A stretch of DNA of 64,000 nucleotides from HRBIN30 sp964534275 (GTDB lineage Bacteria > Desulfobacterota > Binatia > HRBIN30): contig CAZHQG010000005.1 in NCBI GenBank assembly GCA_964534275.1, forward strand, positions 62,001 through 126,000, in the 5' to 3' direction. The position numbers and the translations under genes are program-made. Shown in pieces: positions 8,119 to 17,734 of the stretch; the first letter of the stretch is position 1; each line of letters begins with the position of its first letter. The notes under the pieces are model-generated. The model worked only from the letters and a program-made list of their open reading frames with translations. It did no database searches and had not been told where the DNA came from.

Positions 8119-9489
8119 ATGCCGGTGCAAACGGAACTGAGTCGGATGATTGAAAGCATCTGTCGAGAGAAAGGCGTCGGCCGTGATGTTGTCATCGAGG
8201 CGGTCGAACAAGCAATTCTTTCTGCTGCGCGCCGGAACTACCCATCTGCTCGGTTGGAGGCGAAGTACAATCCTGAAATCGGCAAAGTAGAATTGTTCCG
8301 GGTGCTGACGGTCGTAGAGCGCGTAAAAGACCCCAACATAGAAATTTCGCTCGAAGAGGCGCGGTCAAAAGATCCGGAGGTACAACTGGGGGATGAGATC
8401 TTGGAGAAGCTTCCCGAAGTTTCCTCGCGAGTTGGCGCCTACGTAGCACGCCAGAACCTGCTCCAAAAAATCCGGGATACTGAGCGCGCGCTTGTTTACG
8501 ACGAGTTTAAAAAGCTCAAGGGCGAGCTGACTCACCTGGGTACGGTGCAAAAGCTGGACAGGCGGAACATCATCGTGAACCTCGGCCGCACGGAAGCCGT
8601 GTTACCGGAAAAGGAGCAAATTCCGCGAGAGCGGTATCGGCCAGGCGACCGAATCCGCGCTTACATCCTGGATGTGGAGATGTCCCAAAGCCAGGGTCCC
8701 CGGGTTGTGCTGTCGCGAACCCACCCGGGATTCTTGATCAAGCTTTTCGAACATGAAGTTCCGGAAATTTTCCAAGGCATTGTCCAAGTGAAGGCAGCGG
8801 CACGGGAGCCGGGGGTGCGGGCAAAAATTGCGGTAACTTCGAAGGATCCCGACGTGGATCCGATTGGCGCTTGTGTAGGCCCGCGAGGAACCCGCGTGCA
8901 AGCCGTGGTGCAAGAGCTACGAGGCGAGAAGATCGATATCGTATTGTGGAGCGAGGATGCTGCAGAGTTCGTCTGCCGCGCTCTAGCGCCGGCCAAGGTG
9001 AGCCGAATCATTATCGATGACGAGGAGCGCAAGATGGAGGTCATTGTGCCCGACGACCAACTTTCGTTGGCAATCGGTCGCAAGGGCCAGAACGTGCGCC
9101 TTGCCTCGAAGCTCACCGGCTTCGATTTAACGGTAAAGAGCGAGTCGGAGGTCGCAAAGGAACAACAAGACGCTCGGCTTGCTTTGATGCAAATCGAGGG
9201 TGTGGATGAAGCTCTGGCCGATGAGCTGTACGAATCTGGTGTTCGCACAGTGGAAGATCTGGCCAACGCGGATCTCGACACGCTTTTGGAAGCGGAGAAC
9301 CTGACCCCCGAGAAAGCAAGGGAATTACAGGAACGCGCGCGGGACTGGATTGCGCAACACCCAGCGGAACAACAATCGAGCGAAGCCGACCTTCCTTCCG
9401 CAATGACCTCGGATGCAGGAGAAGAAGAGTTTTCCGAAGAAGGCCCGTCTGCCTCAGTAGAGGCTGCGGAAGAAACTCGCGGGTCCTAA
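8119..9489 (+). CDS. nusA: Transcription termination/antitermination protein NusA
   Basis: A 456-residue NusA that binds RNA polymerase and nascent RNA to control pausing, termination and antitermination. In order: an N-terminal polymerase-binding domain (to about residue 125), an S1 domain (LGTVQKLDRRNIIVNLGRTEAVLP), KH1 with DPIGACVGPRGTRVQAVV, KH2 with SLAIGRKGQNVRLAS, then a helix-hairpin-helix segment (GVDEALADELYESGVRTVEDL) and an acidic tail rich in Glu and Ser. The start has GAGAGGTG upstream. NusA is known in other bacteria to feed back on its own operon through termination, which fits the leader described upstream. Confidence 0.96.
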   Translation: MPVQTELSRMIESICREKGVGRDVVIEAVEQAILSAARRNYPSARLEAKYNPEIGKVELFRVLTVVERVKDPNIEISLEEARSKDPEVQLGDEILEKLPEVSSRVGAYVARQNLLQKIRDTERALVYDEFKKLKGELTHLGTVQKLDRRNIIVNLGRTEAVLPEKEQIPRERYRPGDRIRAYILDVEMSQSQGPRVVLSRTHPGFLIKLFEHEVPEIFQGIVQVKAAAREPGVRAKIAVTSKDPDVDPIGACVGPRGTRVQAVVQELRGEKIDIVLWSEDAAEFVCRALAPAKVSRIIIDDEERKMEVIVPDDQLSLAIGRKGQNVRLASKLTGFDLTVKSESEVAKEQQDARLALMQIEGVDEALADELYESGVRTVEDLANADLDTLLEAENLTPEKARELQERARDWIAQHPAEQQSSEADLPSAMTSDAGEEEFSEEGPSASVEAAEETRGS

Positions 9490-9500
9490 CTCTAGGGAGG

Positions 9501-9785
9501 ATGCCGAAGCACCACACCCCACTGCGCCGGTGCGTTGGCTGCGGTCAAGTTGCACCGAAGAAAGAAATGCTTCGTTTCCGTGTCGCGGACGACGGTCGCT
9601 TGGTGGCCGATCCAGTGGGTCCAGGACGGGGCGCCTATCTCCATCGAAGTACTGCTTGCTGGGAAAGGTTCGCGGCGCGCAAGGGGGTGGTGCCATCATT
9701 GCGGCGCAACGTCGACCGGGCAGCGCGGGGACGCCTCGTGCAGAGTTTAAAGGAAAGCGCTAAACAAAAGAAACTTGAAACGTAA
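9501..9785 (+). CDS. ylxR: YlxR/RnpM family RNA-binding protein (DUF448)
   Basis: A 94-residue protein of the YlxR family, always found between nusA and infB. Diagnostic sequences are RRCVGCGQVAPKKEMLRF, GPGRGAYLH and the STACWERFAARKG segment. In Gram-positives the homologue binds RNase P RNA and modulates it (RnpM). The C-terminus is basic (KESAKQKKLET). It begins 11 bp after nusA. Confidence 0.92.
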   Translation: MPKHHTPLRRCVGCGQVAPKKEMLRFRVADDGRLVADPVGPGRGAYLHRSTACWERFAARKGVVPSLRRNVDRAARGRLVQSLKESAKQKKLET

Positions 9786-9800
9786 GGAAAAAATCACGGA

Positions 9801-12602
9801 ATGTCTTCGGTTGGAACCAAACGAGTAAGAGACGTTGCCAAGGAACTCGGACGCGACATCAAAGATGTATTGACCGCGGCCGAGCGAGCGGGCATTCGGG
9901 GCAAGAAGCCGCAAAGCGGCCTCACCGAGGAAGAGGTTCGAAAACTCCACCAGCTTCTTGAAACCTCCGAGTCCCCGGGTGGTACGGTAGTGATCGGAGA
10001 GACTGTTGTTACCAGGCGTGAAGGCCAAGAACACGTGGAAACAAGAGTGAGTGACAATATCATCCGCCGCCGGCCGAAGCTGGACCAACCGGTGGGAGCA
10101 GTTGGGACTGAGGCGGCATCACATGCCCGGTTGCAGTCGCCGGTCACCGGAGAGGTGGGCCTGGTCGAGCCGCTTTCTGCCGAGCCGTTAAGTGCTCCAG
10201 ACTTGGCTCCACTACCTCCGATTACCGAGGATCTCGTGCCCCCTTCGCTACCTGAGGTGGAGTCCCTATCAGGAGCGTTGCCGGGGCTCGAACGCGAGCC
10301 AGTTGTAGAAAAGGGTTCGCCGTCCGCTGGCGCGCCTTCGACCGTGACTGAAACGGGAAGTGTTGCACCGTTGCCTGATGAGTCCGCGATTGCTGCGCTC
10401 GGCACACTTGAGAACTCACCAGGTGCTCCGAGCGCGTTGCAAGGGGATCCCAAGCTCCAGGGGGTCGATGGCGAGGCTCAGGTGCAGACCGGTAGCGGAT
10501 CCGCAGTGCCCGGAAATCAAGGTGCTGCACCGGCCGACGGCCAGGCGCGCCGAGGCCCGAAGGTACTCGGGCGAATCGACTTGAGCCGCCAGGGCACAGC
10601 GCGTGCTCGAGCGCCACGGGAGCGTCCGGGGAGTCAGCCCCTCGAGCGTGTTCCGGCGGCGATTCCGCTCCCGACCCCGGTAGAGGGACGGCCGCGAAAG
10701 AAAAAGCGGCGTGTCGTAGAGCGGGCAGAGACGATCGATGCCGTCGAACTTGGGATTCGGCGGAACAAACTGCCGAAAAAGAAGAAGCCCGCACCCGGCC
10801 AGGAAGTGCAGAAGACCGAGATCACCGTTCCTCGTGCTCACAAGCGGGTGATTCGCATTGCTCGGGAGGTCATTACGGCTCGCGAGTTGGCCCGCGAGAT
10901 GGCAGTGCGGGAAACGGAGGTGGTGAAAAAGCTCCTAGAACTCGGGGTGCTGGCGAACGTGAATAAGCCGTTGGATTTTGACGAGGCATCCCTCGTAGCG
11001 CAGGAGTTTGGCTTCACCATTGAAAGAGTGGCCGACAACCTCGAGGCGCGACTAGAAGACGAGCCGGCCGTCGTTGGGGCGGAAGAAAACCTGGTGCCGC
11101 GGCCGCCGGTCGTAACCATCATGGGCCACGTCGACCACGGCAAGACGTCGCTGCTCGACGCCATCCGGCAAACGAACGTAACCGCGCAAGAGGCTGGGGG
11201 AATTACGCAGCACATCGGGGCGTACACGGTAGAGGTCGACGGCCGAAAGATTACCTTCTTGGACACCCCTGGTCACGAAGCGTTTACCGCAATGCGTGCC
11301 CGGGGTGCCAAGGTCACCGATATCGTGGTGCTGGTTGTCGCAGCGGATGATGGCGTCATGCCGCAAACGGTGGAAGCGATCGACCATGCGCGTGCCGCCG
11401 GCGTTCCGATCATCGTGGCAGTGAACAAGATCGATAAACCCGACGCCAACGTGGAACGCGTGACGCGTGAGCTTGCTGAACGCGGCTTGGCGCCGGAAGA
11501 GTGGGGCGGAGACACGATTTTTGTGAAGGTCTCGGCAAAAACCAAAGAGGGGATTCCAGAACTGCTGGAGATGATCTTGCTCCAGGCCGACGTCCTGGAA
11601 CTGAAGGCCAACCCTGATCGGCGGGCGCGAGGGACGATCATCGAAGCAAAGCTTGATCGGGGTCGCGGACCGGTAGCAACGGTGTTGATCCAGCAAGGAA
11701 CCCTGCGCGAGGGAGAGCCGTTTGTGTGCGGCCCTTATTTTGGGCGCGTGCGTGCATTGATCGATGACAAAGGGCGTCGGGTGAAGGAAGCCGGGCCGTC
11801 GACGCCGGTGGAAATTTTAGGTTTCGATGGCGTACCGGAGGCTGGAAGTACCTTTGTGGTGGCACCGGACGAAGCCACAGCGCGAAGCATTGCGGAACAA
11901 CGGCAAGCCAAGCTTCGGGAGGAGTCACTCGCGAAAACCGCCCGATTGACCCTCGAAGATTTGCACGACCGAATCCAGGCTGGCGAAGTGAAAGAGCTTC
12001 GCGTCGTGCTGAAGGCGGACGTGCAAGGTTCAGTGGAGGCGCTCTCGACCGCCTTGCGGCAACTCTCGACGGACGAGGTGAAGCTCAATATTCTGTTGGC
12101 CTCGGTCGGCGGGATTAAAGAATCCGACGTGAACCTTGCGGCGGCGTCGGATGCCATCGTGATTGGGTTCAATGTGCGGCCAGAAACGAAAGCCGCGGAA
12201 GAGGCACGGCGCCAAGGCGTCGAGATCCGCTTGTACGACGTGATTTACAACGCTGTGAACGACGTCCGTGACGCTCTCGCTGGGCTGCTCGCACCGGTGA
12301 TCCGCGAGGTGCCGCTGGGGCGTGCAGAGGTGCGCGAGGTGTTCCGAGTACCGGGCGTGGGTAATGTTGCTGGTGTCCAAGTGTTGGATGGCAAACTGTT
12401 GCGCAACGCCGAGGTGCGATTGGTACGCGACAGCGTGGTCGTGTACACCGGTCGAATTGCGAGCTTGCGGCGGTTCAAGGAGGACGTGACCGAGGTCGCT
12501 GCCGGCTACGAGTGCGGCGTTGGCTTGGAGAATTACCAGGACATTAAGGTCGGCGATATCATCGAGGCATTCCGCAAGGAAGAAGTGGCTCGACGCCCGT
12601 AG
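9801..12602 (+). CDS. infB: Translation initiation factor IF-2
   Basis: A 933-residue IF-2, the GTPase that places initiator tRNA on the 30S subunit and promotes subunit joining. The N-terminus has an IF2_N domain (KRVRDVAKELGRDIKDVL), a long Pro/Glu-rich low-complexity linker (about residues 90-330), and a second IF2_N segment near 350. The G domain follows with G1 GHVDHGKTSLLD, G3 DTPGHEAF and G4 NKID, then domains II-IV including VKADVQGSVEAL and the C-terminal tRNA-binding domain. Length is usual for proteobacterial IF-2. Confidence 0.97.
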   Translation: MSSVGTKRVRDVAKELGRDIKDVLTAAERAGIRGKKPQSGLTEEEVRKLHQLLETSESPGGTVVIGETVVTRREGQEHVETRVSDNIIRRRPKLDQPVGAVGTEAASHARLQSPVTGEVGLVEPLSAEPLSAPDLAPLPPITEDLVPPSLPEVESLSGALPGLEREPVVEKGSPSAGAPSTVTETGSVAPLPDESAIAALGTLENSPGAPSALQGDPKLQGVDGEAQVQTGSGSAVPGNQGAAPADGQARRGPKVLGRIDLSRQGTARARAPRERPGSQPLERVPAAIPLPTPVEGRPRKKKRRVVERAETIDAVELGIRRNKLPKKKKPAPGQEVQKTEITVPRAHKRVIRIAREVITARELAREMAVRETEVVKKLLELGVLANVNKPLDFDEASLVAQEFGFTIERVADNLEARLEDEPAVVGAEENLVPRPPVVTIMGHVDHGKTSLLDAIRQTNVTAQEAGGITQHIGAYTVEVDGRKITFLDTPGHEAFTAMRARGAKVTDIVVLVVAADDGVMPQTVEAIDHARAAGVPIIVAVNKIDKPDANVERVTRELAERGLAPEEWGGDTIFVKVSAKTKEGIPELLEMILLQADVLELKANPDRRARGTIIEAKLDRGRGPVATVLIQQGTLREGEPFVCGPYFGRVRALIDDKGRRVKEAGPSTPVEILGFDGVPEAGSTFVVAPDEATARSIAEQRQAKLREESLAKTARLTLEDLHDRIQAGEVKELRVVLKADVQGSVEALSTALRQLSTDEVKLNILLASVGGIKESDVNLAAASDAIVIGFNVRPETKAAEEARRQGVEIRLYDVIYNAVNDVRDALAGLLAPVIREVPLGRAEVREVFRVPGVGNVAGVQVLDGKLLRNAEVRLVRDSVVVYTGRIASLRRFKEDVTEVAAGYECGVGLENYQDIKVGDIIEAFRKEEVARRP

Positions 12603-12662
12603 CGCGGGCCCTTCGTCCTAGGATTCCTCCGCGGGACGGGCCCAGGGAAAAGAGGCAGTCAG

Positions 12663-12950
12663 TTGGTTGTCGGTGTCCTGAAGCTTACGCTCTTCTTACC
12701 CGAGAATCACAGCCTCAAGGGTAAGCGTGGCGTGTTAAAAAAAATCAAGGCCCGGGTAGCGAACACATTTAACGTTTCCGTCGCCGAATGCGATGCGCAT
12801 GACTTGTGGCAGCGAGCGGTACTAGGATTCTCGCGGGTCGGCACGGATGCTGGCGAAGTGGATTCTGCCCTGAGGCAGGTGGTGCAGTTCATCGACGCCA
12901 TGGAGTTGGCCGAGCTGGGCGAGGAAGAAATCGAGATTTTTCACGTCTAG
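12663..12950 (+). CDS. DUF503 (YlxP-like) protein
   Basis: A 95-residue protein of the DUF503/YlxP family, which commonly lies between infB and rbfA. It shows the family segments LFLPENHSLKGKRGVLKKI, FNVSVAEC and HDLWQRAVLGF. The molecular role is unknown; the genomic position points to translation or ribosome assembly. The start is TTG at 12663, with AGAGG upstream, because no ATG exists before the conserved start. Confidence 0.85.
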   Translation: MVVGVLKLTLFLPENHSLKGKRGVLKKIKARVANTFNVSVAECDAHDLWQRAVLGFSRVGTDAGEVDSALRQVVQFIDAMELAELGEEEIEIFHV

Positions 12951-12987
12951 CCCCCGGTTCCTGGCGGCGAGGCAGTTGTCGCATAAA

Positions 12988-13338
12988 ATGAGCTCACGGC
13001 GAGCCGAACGAGTTAGCGAGTCCGTTCGAGAAGCGTTGGCGGAGTTGATCCTCCGCGAAGTCAAAGACCCGCGCGTGGTATCGGTCACCATTACGGCTGT
13101 CCGAGTCACAAACGACTTGGCGCGAGCGCACGTGCGCTTCCGCTGTTTAGGCGACGAGGCAGCCCAAGTGCGTTGTCTGGCCGGTCTCCAGAGTGCCACT
13201 GGATTTTTGCGAGCACAGTTACTGCGGCGATTACAACTCCGAAGGGCTCCGCAGTTGTCGTTCGAAGTCGACTCGTCACTTCCCGAACTGGAACGACTGG
13301 CGCAGGCTATGCATCGGGCCGGTGAGCGGAAAGAGTAA
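12988..13338 (+). CDS. rbfA: 30S ribosome-binding factor RbfA
   Basis: A 116-residue RbfA, a KH-like factor that binds the 16S 5' helix during late 30S maturation. Visible are the start SSRRAERVSESVREALAEL, LREVKDPRV and the VRVTNDLARAHVRF strand. The A of the usual RbfA AxG segment is replaced within QSATGFLRAQL. An in-frame TTG at 12976 with a closer GAGG is an alternative start. truB follows after 12 bp. Confidence 0.92.
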   Translation: MSSRRAERVSESVREALAELILREVKDPRVVSVTITAVRVTNDLARAHVRFRCLGDEAAQVRCLAGLQSATGFLRAQLLRRLQLRRAPQLSFEVDSSLPELERLAQAMHRAGERKE

Positions 13339-13350
13339 GCTAACGACTCC

Positions 13351-14226
13351 ATGAACGGGATCTTGGTGGTCGATAAACCCGCCGGGCCGACGTCGGCCGA
13401 CGTCGTGCGGGTGGCAAAAAAACTCTGGCGGGAAAAAACGGGGCACCTTGGCACCTTGGATCCGTTTGCCACCGGAGTTCTTCCTCTCTGTATCGGGGAG
13501 GCGACCAAGGTGGCGCAACTCCTGGCGGACGCTGACAAGGAATATGTAGGCGTACTCGTATTAGGTGCTCGGACCGACACGGGCGATCCCACCGGTCGGG
13601 TGGTGGAACAAATTGCGGTGCCAGCGGACATTGGGAGCCGACTGGCTACGATTCCTGCACGTGTAGGGGGCAGACGCTTGCAAACGCCTCCCATGTACTC
13701 TGCCATCAAGCGAGACGGAATCCCGCTGTACAAACTGGCTCGTCAGGGATTGGTGGTGGACCGTCCGCCACGCGAGGTCGAAATCGAGTTCCTCGAGCTC
13801 GAAGTCGTCGGGGAAGGAATGGTGCGTTTTCGCGTACGTTGCTCCAAGGGAACCTACGTTCGGGTACTGGCCGAGGAGATCGCTGCCGCTTTGGGGACCG
13901 TGGGCCATCTTACAGAGCTCCGCCGTTTACGGTTTGGTCCGTTTCGGATCGAACAAGCCGTGACGCTGGATCAGCTAAAAAAAGGCGAACACGCCCCGTT
14001 GATTTCGATTGGGAGTGCGCTCCCTGACCTGCGGCGGTTTCCGGTTCCAGATCGACTGCAGGAACGTGTCCGGCAAGGCGCTCGTGATGTACTCTCGGGA
14101 CTTCCCGAGGGCACAGCAGGCGAACGTGCGCTTCTCGTGAATCGTGCGGGTGAGCCTGTCGCTGTGGTCGAGTTTCAGGACCGTGGCTGGAAGTACCTGC
14201 GCGTGCTGGCACCGGCGCGTGCCTGA
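13351..14226 (+). CDS. truB: tRNA pseudouridine(55) synthase TruB
   Basis: A 291-residue TruB that makes pseudouridine 55 in the T loop of tRNAs. The start GILVVDKPAGPTSADVVR and the catalytic motif HLGTLDPFATGVLPLCIG (with the nucleophilic Asp) are clear, as is the RCSKGTYVRVLAEEIA segment of the thumb region. A C-terminal PUA-like domain is present. It closes the rimP-truB translation operon. Confidence 0.95.
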   Translation: MNGILVVDKPAGPTSADVVRVAKKLWREKTGHLGTLDPFATGVLPLCIGEATKVAQLLADADKEYVGVLVLGARTDTGDPTGRVVEQIAVPADIGSRLATIPARVGGRRLQTPPMYSAIKRDGIPLYKLARQGLVVDRPPREVEIEFLELEVVGEGMVRFRVRCSKGTYVRVLAEEIAAALGTVGHLTELRRLRFGPFRIEQAVTLDQLKKGEHAPLISIGSALPDLRRFPVPDRLQERVRQGARDVLSGLPEGTAGERALLVNRAGEPVAVVEFQDRGWKYLRVLAPARA

Positions 14227-14313
14227 AGGCCGAGCAGCGCGCACGTTACTGCACCTTGGTTGTGTTTTGTCGGGCAAAATCGCTACTTGCATGCGCGAGG
14301 TCGAAGGAGCTGG

Positions 14314-15525
14314 ATGGAAAGCAAATCCTATCGGCGGAAGCTGCTTGCGGTGTTGGTAATCAGCCTGGCGGGTATCGCGATTGCCCTCGAGGCTGAACGG
14401 ATTCACCGCCAACTAAAAACCGACGCGGGTTTCAGCAGTTTCTGCAACGTCAACCACGTGATCAATTGCGACGTGGTGCTGAGCAGCCGTTGGGCAGAGC
14501 TTGCCGGAGTGTCTGTCTCTGCAGCGGCAACGATGTTTTACTTATTGGTTGCGGCACTTTCGGCGACTTTATTGTTTCAGCGCAATTCGACGAACCGCCG
14601 CCGATTGGTTGGTGTGCTGGTTGGCTTACTCGCGGCCGGTGCCGCATTTTCCATCTATATGGCCTTCATTGCTTTTGGGGTGCTGCGTAGCTTCTGCATG
14701 TTGTGCAGCGGACTTTACCTCGTCGCCTTGGCAAATTTCGTGGCGGGCTGGCGGTTGCATCGAGAGGTCCAAGTCATCGGCCGGAAAGAAAAAGAAAACG
14801 CGCTTCGTCGCGATATGTATCTATACGCGGGCGTTGCTGCCACGTTGCTGCTTGTCGTCGGAGCGGCAGCTTGGGACGTCGCGCGGAGCTGGAACGAACC
14901 AACGAGCGCGGCGGAAGTGGCGCAGATGGATCCCCGCTTTGCAGACTGGTTTCGACGCCTTCCCTCCGTGGATCTCTCGGTGGACTCTCGCAACGCCCTC
15001 GGCCCGGCAGACGCCCCCGTGACCATCGTCGAATTCTCAGACTTCGAGTGCGTTCATTGCGCGGCCTTGCGGGATGCCTTGGAGGAAACGCGCCGCCGTT
15101 TTCCGGCGCTTGTCCGCGTGGTCTTTCGACATTTTCCCTTGGACTCTGCTTGCAACCCCCTGGTGGCTTCTCCGTTTCATCCTGTGGCATGTGAAGCAGC
15201 GGCCGCCGCCGAATGCGCTGGTGCGCAAGGAAAGTTTTGGCAGTACCACGACCTGTTGTTCACACACCAGAAGCAGCTTCGCCGCGACCGCTTGCGCGAC
15301 TTCGCAAGAGAGTTGCGCCTGGACCTCGAGGCGTTCGACCGCTGCTTGCAAGATCCGAACACCCGAGCCCGTGTTGCAGAAGACGTGAGGCTCGGGACGC
15401 GCATCGGTGTAAATTCGACACCGACGATGGTGGTGAACGGGAAGCTCGTGCGCGGAGCGCTGGATGCGGAGACGTTGCGTCGCACCTTGTTGCTTGCCCG
15501 CGAAGAATCGCGCACCGGCCATTGA
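14314..15525 (+). CDS. VKOR-DsbA fusion: vitamin K epoxide reductase domain plus thioredoxin-like oxidase
   Basis: A 403-residue fusion. The N-terminal half is a polytopic VKOR domain with the loop cysteine pair in SSFCNVNHVINCDVV and the quinone-side CxxC in SFCMLCSG at about 128-131. After a membrane span near residues 170-190 comes a periplasmic DsbA-like domain with active site FSDFECVHCAALRD (CVHC, about 246-249) and the cis-Pro segment NSTPTMVVNG. The protein should form disulfides in exported proteins and pass electrons to quinone, doing the work of DsbA and DsbB in one chain. The ATG at 14314 has AAGGAG four bases upstream. It may support the many Cys-rich exported proteins encoded nearby. 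Confidence 0.9.
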   Translation: MESKSYRRKLLAVLVISLAGIAIALEAERIHRQLKTDAGFSSFCNVNHVINCDVVLSSRWAELAGVSVSAAATMFYLLVAALSATLLFQRNSTNRRRLVGVLVGLLAAGAAFSIYMAFIAFGVLRSFCMLCSGLYLVALANFVAGWRLHREVQVIGRKEKENALRRDMYLYAGVAATLLLVVGAAAWDVARSWNEPTSAAEVAQMDPRFADWFRRLPSVDLSVDSRNALGPADAPVTIVEFSDFECVHCAALRDALEETRRRFPALVRVVFRHFPLDSACNPLVASPFHPVACEAAAAAECAGAQGKFWQYHDLLFTHQKQLRRDRLRDFARELRLDLEAFDRCLQDPNTRARVAEDVRLGTRIGVNSTPTMVVNGKLVRGALDAETLRRTLLLAREESRTGH

Positions 15526-15938
15526 GCCAGGAATCTCGTAATTTCGCGCCTCTAGAACCTGCGCGGCACGGATGTCTCCATACCTGTATCGTGCCACGAT
15601 ATTGTCGGCGAGCAAAAGCGCTCGCCGAGTTCAGCAATTACAGCTCGCCTTGCCTCATTGTTGACTCGCTAGAGCCATCTCAGTACTGAGCGGCCCTCGC
15701 AGTTGGCATCGATCAACAGCGAGGTCGTGAGACACGATGACGAGGTCGGTCAAGCGCACTGCTGCTAAGGGTCGGCTGTTGGGTGGATGTGGTGCAGTAG
15801 AGGCGGGTGTGGATTGGGTTGTGGGATGGGAGGACGTTTTTGTCATCCGGAGACATCCTTGGGCAAATTGTCCCCCGTGTGGAAACGCGCTGCGCGAACC
15901 GACACAGTCCAGCGAGCAAAGCGGAGGGCTGCGCGCAG
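15526..15938 (+). other. 413-bp non-coding region upstream of dnaA
   Basis: No convincing gene is present. It holds a 9-bp perfect hairpin at 15605-15628 and two degenerate DnaA-box-like sequences: TGTGGATTG at 15808-15816 and TGTGGAAAC at 15878-15886, each with one or two mismatches to the reverse consensus. There is no AT-rich unwinding stretch. It could be an origin or dnaA autoregulatory region, but the evidence is weak. Confidence 0.3.
15605..15628. repeat. Perfect 9-bp inverted repeat upstream of dnaA
   Basis: TCGGCGAGC and GCTCGCCGA flank a 6-nt loop AAAAGC. No T-run follows on either side, so it is not a standard intrinsic terminator. It may end transcription of the VKOR-DsbA gene or be a protein site. 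Confidence 0.4.
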
Positions 15939-17342
15939 ATGGATGGCGAATGGTTGGCGGCATTGTCGCAACTGAGGGAAACGGTGGGCGAGCGCAACTA
16001 CGCGACGTGGATCGAGCCCATGCAATGGACGTGCAAAGATGGCGAGATTCGCGTCGAGGCTCCCAGTGCGTTTCATCGGCAGTGGGTGGGCCGCCACTTG
16101 CTGAAGACGATTGAAGAAGTGTTGCGGCGTTCCTTTCCGCAAGGGGAGAGGATGCGCCTTGTCCTGACGATTCGGTCACAGCCGAGTACGGCGGCTTCTC
16201 CCTCTCATGTCGGCGATCCAAACGCTGCAACGAGTACCCGCGTGCGTGGTGCTCGGAGCGCACTCAAGGTGGGCAGACTCGTGGAGAAGTATGACTTCGC
16301 CTCCTTTGTCGTAGGGCCGGCAAACCAGCTGGCTGCTGCGGCGGCCAAAACCGTAGCCGAGACACCGGGTCGCAGGTTCAATCCACTCTTTGTTTGGGGC
16401 GGGGTCGGTCTGGGGAAGACGCATTTGGTGAACGCAATTGGAAACGAGGTGCTGAAGCGACCGGAGGGGAAGCGGATCGGCTGTCTCTCGGCAGAAACGT
16501 TTATGAACATGATGATTCACGCGCTCCGGACGGACAAAATGGCTGACTTCCGAGAGCGCTTCCGCCACTTGGATTTGTTGCTTCTGGATGATGTTCAGTT
16601 CCTCGCTGGAAAAGAGCGTACGCAGGAGGAGTTTTTCCACACCTTTCAAGCGTTGGCCGAAGCGCAACACCAGGTGGTTTTGACTTCCGACAAACCTCCG
16701 AGTTTGCTTCCAGGAATCGAGGCGCGTCTACGAAGTCGTTTCGAAGGCGGGCTTCTTGTGGAAGTCATGCCCCCCACGCAAGAGATGCGGTGCGAAATCT
16801 TGCAACGAAAAGCCCACAACCGGGGCCACACGCTGCCTGATTGCGTGGTGCGCGCCATTGTTCAGCGGTGCGGACCGAGCGTTCGCGAACTGGAAGGGGC
16901 TCTCAACCGCGTGCTTGCGTTCGTAGAAATGATGGGGCAGAAACCGACGGTCGATCTCGTAGAAACGCTGCTGGGCCCGGAAATGGCGGCGGAGCCGGTA
17001 CGCGAGATCGGGATCGAGGAAGTGCAGAGTGAAACTGCTCGTTACTTCGGAATTACCGTGGAGCAACTCGTTGCTCATTCGCGGGACCGGGTATCATCGT
17101 TTGCGCGCCAAGTAGCCATGTATCTCTGCCGCTCGGTTGCAAGCGCCTCGCTTGCGCGAATCGCTGCCGCGTTCGGCGGGCGAGACCACACGAGCGTGCT
17201 GTACGCAATTCGAACCATTGAAAAACGCCGCCAAGCGGATGCCGACCTGGCACGGACGCTGGACTGCCTCGCGAACTCGATCACCCGCGGTGGTTCCCCA
17301 AACGCGCTCAAAGGACAGGTGCAACCAAGCTCCAACCCTTGA
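15939..17342 (+). CDS. dnaA: Chromosomal replication initiator protein DnaA
   Basis: A 467-residue DnaA. Domain I starts MDGEWLAALSQLRETVGERN and includes the TWIEPMQ motif. A short linker leads to the AAA+ domain with Walker A VWGGVGLGKTHLVNAIG and Walker B LLLLDDVQFLAGKE. The C-terminal DNA-binding domain carries the signature GGRDHTSVLYAIRTIEKR. The ATG at 15939 is chosen because domain I begins there and GGAGGG lies upstream; the longer open frame lacks similarity. dnaN, recF and gyrB do not follow; groES does, after 78 bp. Confidence 0.96.
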   Translation: MDGEWLAALSQLRETVGERNYATWIEPMQWTCKDGEIRVEAPSAFHRQWVGRHLLKTIEEVLRRSFPQGERMRLVLTIRSQPSTAASPSHVGDPNAATSTRVRGARSALKVGRLVEKYDFASFVVGPANQLAAAAAKTVAETPGRRFNPLFVWGGVGLGKTHLVNAIGNEVLKRPEGKRIGCLSAETFMNMMIHALRTDKMADFRERFRHLDLLLLDDVQFLAGKERTQEEFFHTFQALAEAQHQVVLTSDKPPSLLPGIEARLRSRFEGGLLVEVMPPTQEMRCEILQRKAHNRGHTLPDCVVRAIVQRCGPSVRELEGALNRVLAFVEMMGQKPTVDLVETLLGPEMAAEPVREIGIEEVQSETARYFGITVEQLVAHSRDRVSSFARQVAMYLCRSVASASLARIAAAFGGRDHTSVLYAIRTIEKRRQADADLARTLDCLANSITRGGSPNALKGQVQPSSNP

Positions 17343-17420
17343 AAGTTTTTCGCAAACGGTTAGCGTGCCGCCGGGTTTTCTTCCCCCGCCTTGAAGAAAA
17401 ACATCTCAGGAGGTGAAGGC

Positions 17421-17711
17421 ATGAAAATTCGGCCGTTGCAGGACCGAGTATTGGTAGAGCGAATCGAAGAAGAAGAGAAAACCAAGGGTGGCATTATCAT
17501 TCCGGACAGTGCTCGCGAAAAGCCGCAGCAAGGCAAGGTTGTCGCTGTGGGACCGGGGAAGACGGATGAAAAGGGCAATCGGGTCGCAATGGGTGTGAAG
17601 GTGGGCGACCGGGTCCTGTTCGGTAAGTATGCCGGCAGTGAGGTGGAAATCGAAGGGAAGCAGTATCTCATCATGCGTGAGGAAGACATCCTGGGCGTGA
17701 TCGAAGGCTAG
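17421..17711 (+). CDS. groES: Co-chaperonin GroES
   Basis: A 96-residue GroES that caps the GroEL cavity. The start MKIRPLQDRVLVERIEEEEK and the mobile loop KTKGGIIIPDSAREKPQQG are canonical, as is the YLIMREEDILGVIE end. It has an AGGAGGTG ribosome binding site. No CIRCE inverted repeat (HrcA operator) is visible upstream, so heat-shock control by HrcA is not supported. groEL follows after 23 bp. Confidence 0.97.
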   Translation: MKIRPLQDRVLVERIEEEEKTKGGIIIPDSAREKPQQGKVVAVGPGKTDEKGNRVAMGVKVGDRVLFGKYAGSEVEIEGKQYLIMREEDILGVIEG

Positions 17712-17734
17712 CCGTAGCGAAGGAGACAACTCGA

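Noticed and set aside
17343..17420. CIRCE element before groES
   Set aside because: No TTAGCACTC-N9-GAGTGCTAA repeat or near match is present.
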